Origin: Deltaproteobacteria bacterium
GTDB taxonomy: Bacteria; Desulfobacterota; GWC2-55-46
Reading direction: 5' to 3'
NCBI GenBank assembly: GCA_019912665.1
Contig: JAIOIE010000008.1
Span: 1 to 64,000 of the forward strand
DNA length: 64,000 nt
Shown: positions 60,869-64,000 of the stretch, piece after piece
Numbering within the stretch: the stretch's first letter is position 1
Layout of the letters: every line of letters begins with the position of its first letter
Made by a program: the position numbers and the translations under genes
Notes under the pieces: generated by a model
What the model was told of the DNA's origin: nothing
Database searches by the model: none
What the model saw: the letters and a program-made list of their open reading frames with translations, nothing else

Positions 60869-61552
60869 ATGGACAGGCTCTACAAAGGCATACGCAAGTT
60901 TCAGCAGACCTTCTACAAGCAGGAACAGGACCTCTTCAAGAAAATAGGGAAGGGGCAGTCCCCTGACATCCTCTTCATCGCATGCTCGGACGCGCGCGTG
61001 GACCCGAACCTCCTCACGCAAAGCAAGCCCGGCGACCTCTTCGTCATCAAGAACGTGGGGAACATGGTCCCCACGAATGACGGCGCCGCTAAAAAGACCT
61101 GCACCGCGGCCGCAATAGAGTTCGCACTCATAAAACTGCAGATAACCGATATAGTCGTATGCGGCCACTCGGACTGCGGCGCCTTGAACGCCCTCTGGTG
61201 CGACGAGAAAGAACTTGCCTCCATGGACAACCTGCAGGAATGGATAAAGACCGCATCCGGCGTGAAGGACTACGTCCTGAAGCACAATAACGACCCTTCG
61301 TACGCCTCGAAGATGGAGATGACGGCCAAGAAGCACATTATCCAGCAGCTCGAAAATCTCAAGACCTATCCGCTCGTTGCCCGGGCCATGCAGGAAGGTA
61401 AATTAAGGCTCCACGGCTGGTACTATGGGATAGGCTCCGGGATCGTCCACGCCTATAACGAAGAGACCGGGGCCTACGAGAAGATCGAATGCAAGTGCGA
61501 GGAATACGGCGCGCCGTGCTCCGGCGAGGAGGAATGCAAGGATATGCCCTGA
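60869..61552 (+). CDS. Beta-carbonic anhydrase
   Basis: 227 residues with an ATG after GGGAGG. Zinc ligands: CSDARVDP (Cys with the Asp-Arg pair) and GHSDCGAL (His and Cys); the phosphate-like region FVIKNVGNMVP is also present. It interconverts carbon dioxide and bicarbonate. The C-terminus is Cys-rich (KCEEYGAPCSGEEECKD), unusual for the family, perhaps a metal or disulfide site. Confidence 0.93.
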   Translation: MDRLYKGIRKFQQTFYKQEQDLFKKIGKGQSPDILFIACSDARVDPNLLTQSKPGDLFVIKNVGNMVPTNDGAAKKTCTAAAIEFALIKLQITDIVVCGHSDCGALNALWCDEKELASMDNLQEWIKTASGVKDYVLKHNNDPSYASKMEMTAKKHIIQQLENLKTYPLVARAMQEGKLRLHGWYYGIGSGIVHAYNEETGAYEKIECKCEEYGAPCSGEEECKDMP

Positions 61553-61624
61553 CACCCGCCTCACTTTTGCATGATTTTTCAGGCCCCCTTTGCCGCCACG
61601 CCCTCCTTTCGGCTATACTCATCT

Positions 61625-61783
61625 AACAGATTGCTAAGAAACTCGAAATCTCATGCAGGCTGCTCAAAAAGCTCAAGATGCAAGGAGTCGAAAAATGAGG
61701 AATGAGGCGTACTTTACTTGTACGCCGGAGTGTCCAATTTTGAAGACGACGCAGCAGATTGGGCTTTTTGAGCAGCCTACTAA
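61625..61783 (+). repeat. Structured intergenic repeat, copy B
   Basis: About 158 bp between the carbonic anhydrase and the small membrane gene. Outer arms GGCTGCTCAAAAAGC (61658-61672) and its perfect complement (61763-61777) enclose an inner hairpin GGCGTAC-TTTACTT-GTACGCC (61706-61726). The stem is the same as in copy A while the loop differs, pointing to selection on structure. The sequence between is nearly identical in both copies. Confidence 0.85.
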
Positions 61784-61803
61784 AAAGGCAAAGAGGCAGC
61801 TAG

Positions 61804-62046
61804 GTGAAAATATTAAGGCCGCTCCTTACAGCCGTAATAGCAGCCTGCATGGTCCTAATCGGGGCGGTTTCCTACCTCTCCCTTAAAGAGATAGATTATT
61901 TCAAGTCCTCCTACCCCGTTACCTTCACGGTCGAGGAAGCCTTCTACGCCTCCCTAGTGGAGTTCATAAAGATCCACATCATAAGCCTCCCCCTTATAGC
62001 GGCGATCCTGCTCTGCCTTTACGCCCTCTGGGTGATACGGGAATAG
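61804..62046 (+). CDS. Small two-helix membrane protein
   Basis: 80 residues, GTG start with AGAGG upstream. Two hydrophobic helices (about 7-26 and 56-76) with a loop EIDYFKSSYPVTFTVEEAFY. No family recognised. The gene lies just beyond repeat copy B and before the universal stress protein gene, in the same direction. Confidence 0.6.
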   Translation: MKILRPLLTAVIAACMVLIGAVSYLSLKEIDYFKSSYPVTFTVEEAFYASLVEFIKIHIISLPLIAAILLCLYALWVIRE

Positions 62047-62126
62047 GGGCGCCAGGCCCTATCCCTGGCAGAGAGCTGGAATTAAAACCTTTTCACCGGA
62101 ACGCGGTTGGGATAAAATATGGGCGT

Positions 62127-63302
62127 ATGTACCGTAATATACTCGTCTGCCTTGATAATTCCGACCACTCCAATGCCGGGGCCGACCTCGCTATCGCGCT
62201 TGCGCGCTCATGGGATGCCCGCCTTACCGGATGCCACGTTTACGCGGCAAGGCTCCACAACTCCCGCTTTATCGAGATGGAAGACGGGCTGCCTGAGGCC
62301 TACCGGAAGGAGGACGACCTCAAGAAGACCCGCGAGGTCCATGATACCCTCATAACCAGGGGCCTCGAGATAATATCCGATTCGTACATGGCAGTCTTCC
62401 AGGCCAGGGCAAGATGCTCCGGGATTGATGCCGGAGGCGTAAGCAGGGAAGGAAAAAACTTCGAGGAAATTGTCAGGGAAGCCGACGAAACCGGCTACGA
62501 CCTCGTGGTCATGGGACTTATGGGCCTCGGGAGGACCGGCACGAGCAGGATCGGGAGCGTTGCCGAGAGGGTCGTCCGGAGGGTCCGGAAAGACGTCCTC
62601 GTCTCGCAGGAACGCTTCGAGACGGGCCGGGGCATAATAGCAGCCGTAGACGGAAGTCCGGCCTCTTTCGGCGGTCTCCTTACCGCCCTCGAACTCTCCG
62701 ATGTATTCGGCTTCGAGGTGGAGGCAGTAAGCGCTTTCGACCCCATGTTCCACCAGGCGGCGTTCCGTTCAATAGCAGGCGTCCTTACCGAAGAGGCCGG
62801 GCGGCTCTTCAGGTTCAGGGAGCAGGAAAGGCTCCATGACGAGATAATAGACAAGGGCCTGGCCCGTATCTACAGGGGCCACCTCGAGACCGCCGAAAGG
62901 CTGGCCGCCTCAAAAGGAAAAAAAATAAAAACGACACTCCTTTCCGGGAAGGCCTCGGACGAAATAATCAAATACGCGCGGAACGCAAGCCCATTCCTCC
63001 TCGTACTGGGGAGGACCGGCGCGCACGCAGTCGAAGGGCTGGACATAGGCTCGACTGCCGAGAACTGCCTGAGGGAAGTCCCCTGCCACGTGCTCGTCTC
63101 GGCGAGAGAGTTCGCGCCCGCGCCCGCAGCCCCGAAAACCGCCCCGGCCTGGACTGAAGACGCCCTCGAAATACTTTCCCGCATACCCAAATTCGCAAGC
63201 GGCATCGTGAAGGGCATGGTCGAGGACGCTGCGCGGAAAGAGGGTGTGGCGGAGATAACTCCTGAATTCATGCGCAGGGTGAGAAAGAATATCGAAGGAT
63301 GA
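62127..63302 (+). CDS. Tandem universal stress protein fused to PCP_red-like domain
   Basis: 391 residues. Residues ~1-160 form a UspA domain (NILVCLDNSDHSNAGADLAI, then DLVVMGLMGLGRTGTSRIGS, GS-VAERVVRR). Residues ~170-320 form a second one (GIIAAVDGSPASFGGLLTAL, then LLVLGRTGAHAVEGLDIGST). The last ~55 residues (WTEDALEILSRIPKFASGIV, then ITPEFMRRVRKN) match the PCP_red domain found at the C-terminus of the light-independent protochlorophyllide reductase subunit B. The next gene, a radical SAM enzyme, overlaps by ATGA. A redox or tetrapyrrole-linked stress role is inference. Confidence 0.85.
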   Translation: MYRNILVCLDNSDHSNAGADLAIALARSWDARLTGCHVYAARLHNSRFIEMEDGLPEAYRKEDDLKKTREVHDTLITRGLEIISDSYMAVFQARARCSGIDAGGVSREGKNFEEIVREADETGYDLVVMGLMGLGRTGTSRIGSVAERVVRRVRKDVLVSQERFETGRGIIAAVDGSPASFGGLLTALELSDVFGFEVEAVSAFDPMFHQAAFRSIAGVLTEEAGRLFRFREQERLHDEIIDKGLARIYRGHLETAERLAASKGKKIKTTLLSGKASDEIIKYARNASPFLLVLGRTGAHAVEGLDIGSTAENCLREVPCHVLVSAREFAPAPAAPKTAPAWTEDALEILSRIPKFASGIVKGMVEDAARKEGVAEITPEFMRRVRKNIEG

Positions 63303-64000
63303 GCGCACCGGCACCTCCTTTCCTCATCTCCTGGAACGTAACCAAAAGATGCAACCTCCTTTGCGGCCACTGCTACCTTGATGCCTGCGAGCTCTCCGGG
63401 GCCGACGCCGTCCCTACAGATGAGGCCCTCTCCTATATCGGCCAGATAGGAAGCCTCTCGCCTGGCTGCATGCTCGTCCTCACGGGCGGCGAGCCGCTCT
63501 TGAGGGATGATATATTCCAGCTTGCAGGCCGCGCATCATCTTTGGGGCTCTCCCCGGTTGTCGGCACGAACGGGACCCTCCTCTCGGACGAAATTATAAA
63601 AAGGCTCCTCGGCTCGGGCGTGCAGGGCATTGGGGTAAGCCTCGACTCGCTTACGCCCGCTCTCCACGACCGCATCCGCGGGGTCGAAGGCGCATGGACA
63701 AAGACCGTCACGGGCATAGAGGCATTGACCAGGTCTACCCTTTCTTTCCAGCTCCAGTTCACGCTCACAAAAGAAAACATGAGTGAGATTCCGGCCTTTG
63801 TCGAGTTCGCCGAAGGCGCGGGAGCAAAGGCGGTCAATTTCTTTTTCCTCGTGTGCACCGGGCGCGGCCAGAAGGCAACCGACCTGTCCCCCGCGGAGTA
63901 CGAATCCGCGCTCAGCTCCATTGCCGCCAAAGAGGAGGAATACAGGGGGAGGGTAATGGTCAGGGCGCGGTGCGCCCCGCACCTTGTACGGGTGGCCGGG
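63299..64000 (+). CDS. Radical SAM enzyme, N-terminal part (runs off window)
   Basis: 234 residues visible. The iron-sulfur motif CNLLCGHC (Cys-x3-Cys-x2-Cys) sits in ISWNVTKRCNLLCGHCYLDA; GGEPLLRDDIFQL and GVSLDSLTPALHDRIRG are SAM-site motifs. The style resembles heme/heme d1-pathway (AhbD/NirJ) and SPASM-type enzymes. A C-terminal SPASM cluster domain would lie outside the window. It is translationally coupled to the Usp-PCP_red gene, suggesting a shared pathway. Confidence 0.9.
   Translation, partial: MSAPAPPFLISWNVTKRCNLLCGHCYLDACELSGADAVPTDEALSYIGQIGSLSPGCMLVLTGGEPLLRDDIFQLAGRASSLGLSPVVGTNGTLLSDEIIKRLLGSGVQGIGVSLDSLTPALHDRIRGVEGAWTKTVTGIEALTRSTLSFQLQFTLTKENMSEIPAFVEFAEGAGAKAVNFFFLVCTGRGQKATDLSPAEYESALSSIAAKEEEYRGRVMVRARCAPHLVRVAG

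Overview
The window reads as a GC-rich, gene-dense chromosome segment of a Gram-negative (diderm) bacterium. LpxC, the apolipoprotein acyltransferase Lnt, an outer-membrane barrel protein and an OM-type lipoprotein show the envelope type. Gene order (tRNA-Thr/Tyr/Gly/Thr-tuf; ispE-tRNA-Gln-prs-rplY-pth-ychF; gatCAB; a 13-subunit-type nuo cluster; a K+-dependent-type membrane pyrophosphatase) would suit the former Deltaproteobacteria or a neighbouring anaerobic lineage. That placement is an inference, and no rRNA is present to settle it.

Layout. Positions 1-9.5 kb (minus strand) hold housekeeping genes: the start of tuf behind four tRNAs, prfB with its programmed +1 frameshift, lnt, a DgkA-PAP2 fusion, a Yip1-like protein, ybeY, a PgpH-like HD phosphohydrolase, phoH, lpxC and a DUF2905 protein. 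Positions 9.66-25.96 kb (minus strand) are a compact phage-derived block: regulator-like gene, terminase small and large subunits, portal, scaffold, capsid, connectors, tail terminator, tail tube, a tail-assembly-chaperone pair joined by a -1 frameshift site, a short tape measure, distal tail protein, spike, tail hub, a holin candidate and a lysin. It has no integrase, repressor or replication gene and no visible attachment repeats, so it is either a decayed prophage or a gene-transfer-agent-like element. A consensus sigma-70 promoter followed at once by a strong intrinsic terminator lies at its upstream edge and looks like a small RNA or attenuator.

Positions 26.2-32.8 kb carry ychF, hppA, pth, rplY, prs, tRNA-Gln and ispE. 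Positions 32.8-49.4 kb are one long respiratory complex I operon (nuoABCDEFG, a cyclic-nucleotide-binding-domain protein, nuoHIJK, nuoMN). It lacks nuoL in its usual place between nuoK and nuoM. Two additional Mrp/NuoL-type antiporter-like subunits and a small membrane protein follow nuoN instead. The operon starts at a strong promoter with a perfect 15-bp palindrome just upstream.

Positions 49.6-64 kb are mixed: a nitrilase-family hydrolase, a 31-residue lysine-rich protein, gatCAB, a lipoprotein, a secreted protein, an outer-membrane barrel, a Nudix hydrolase, galT, a ferritin-like protein, fabI, an EndoQ-type nuclease, a beta-carbonic anhydrase, a small membrane protein, a universal-stress-protein/PCP_red fusion and a partial radical SAM gene. 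Two copies of a ~155-bp structured intergenic repeat flank the EndoQ-carbonic anhydrase pair.

All calls rest on reading the sequence and recognising family motifs; no database search was possible.
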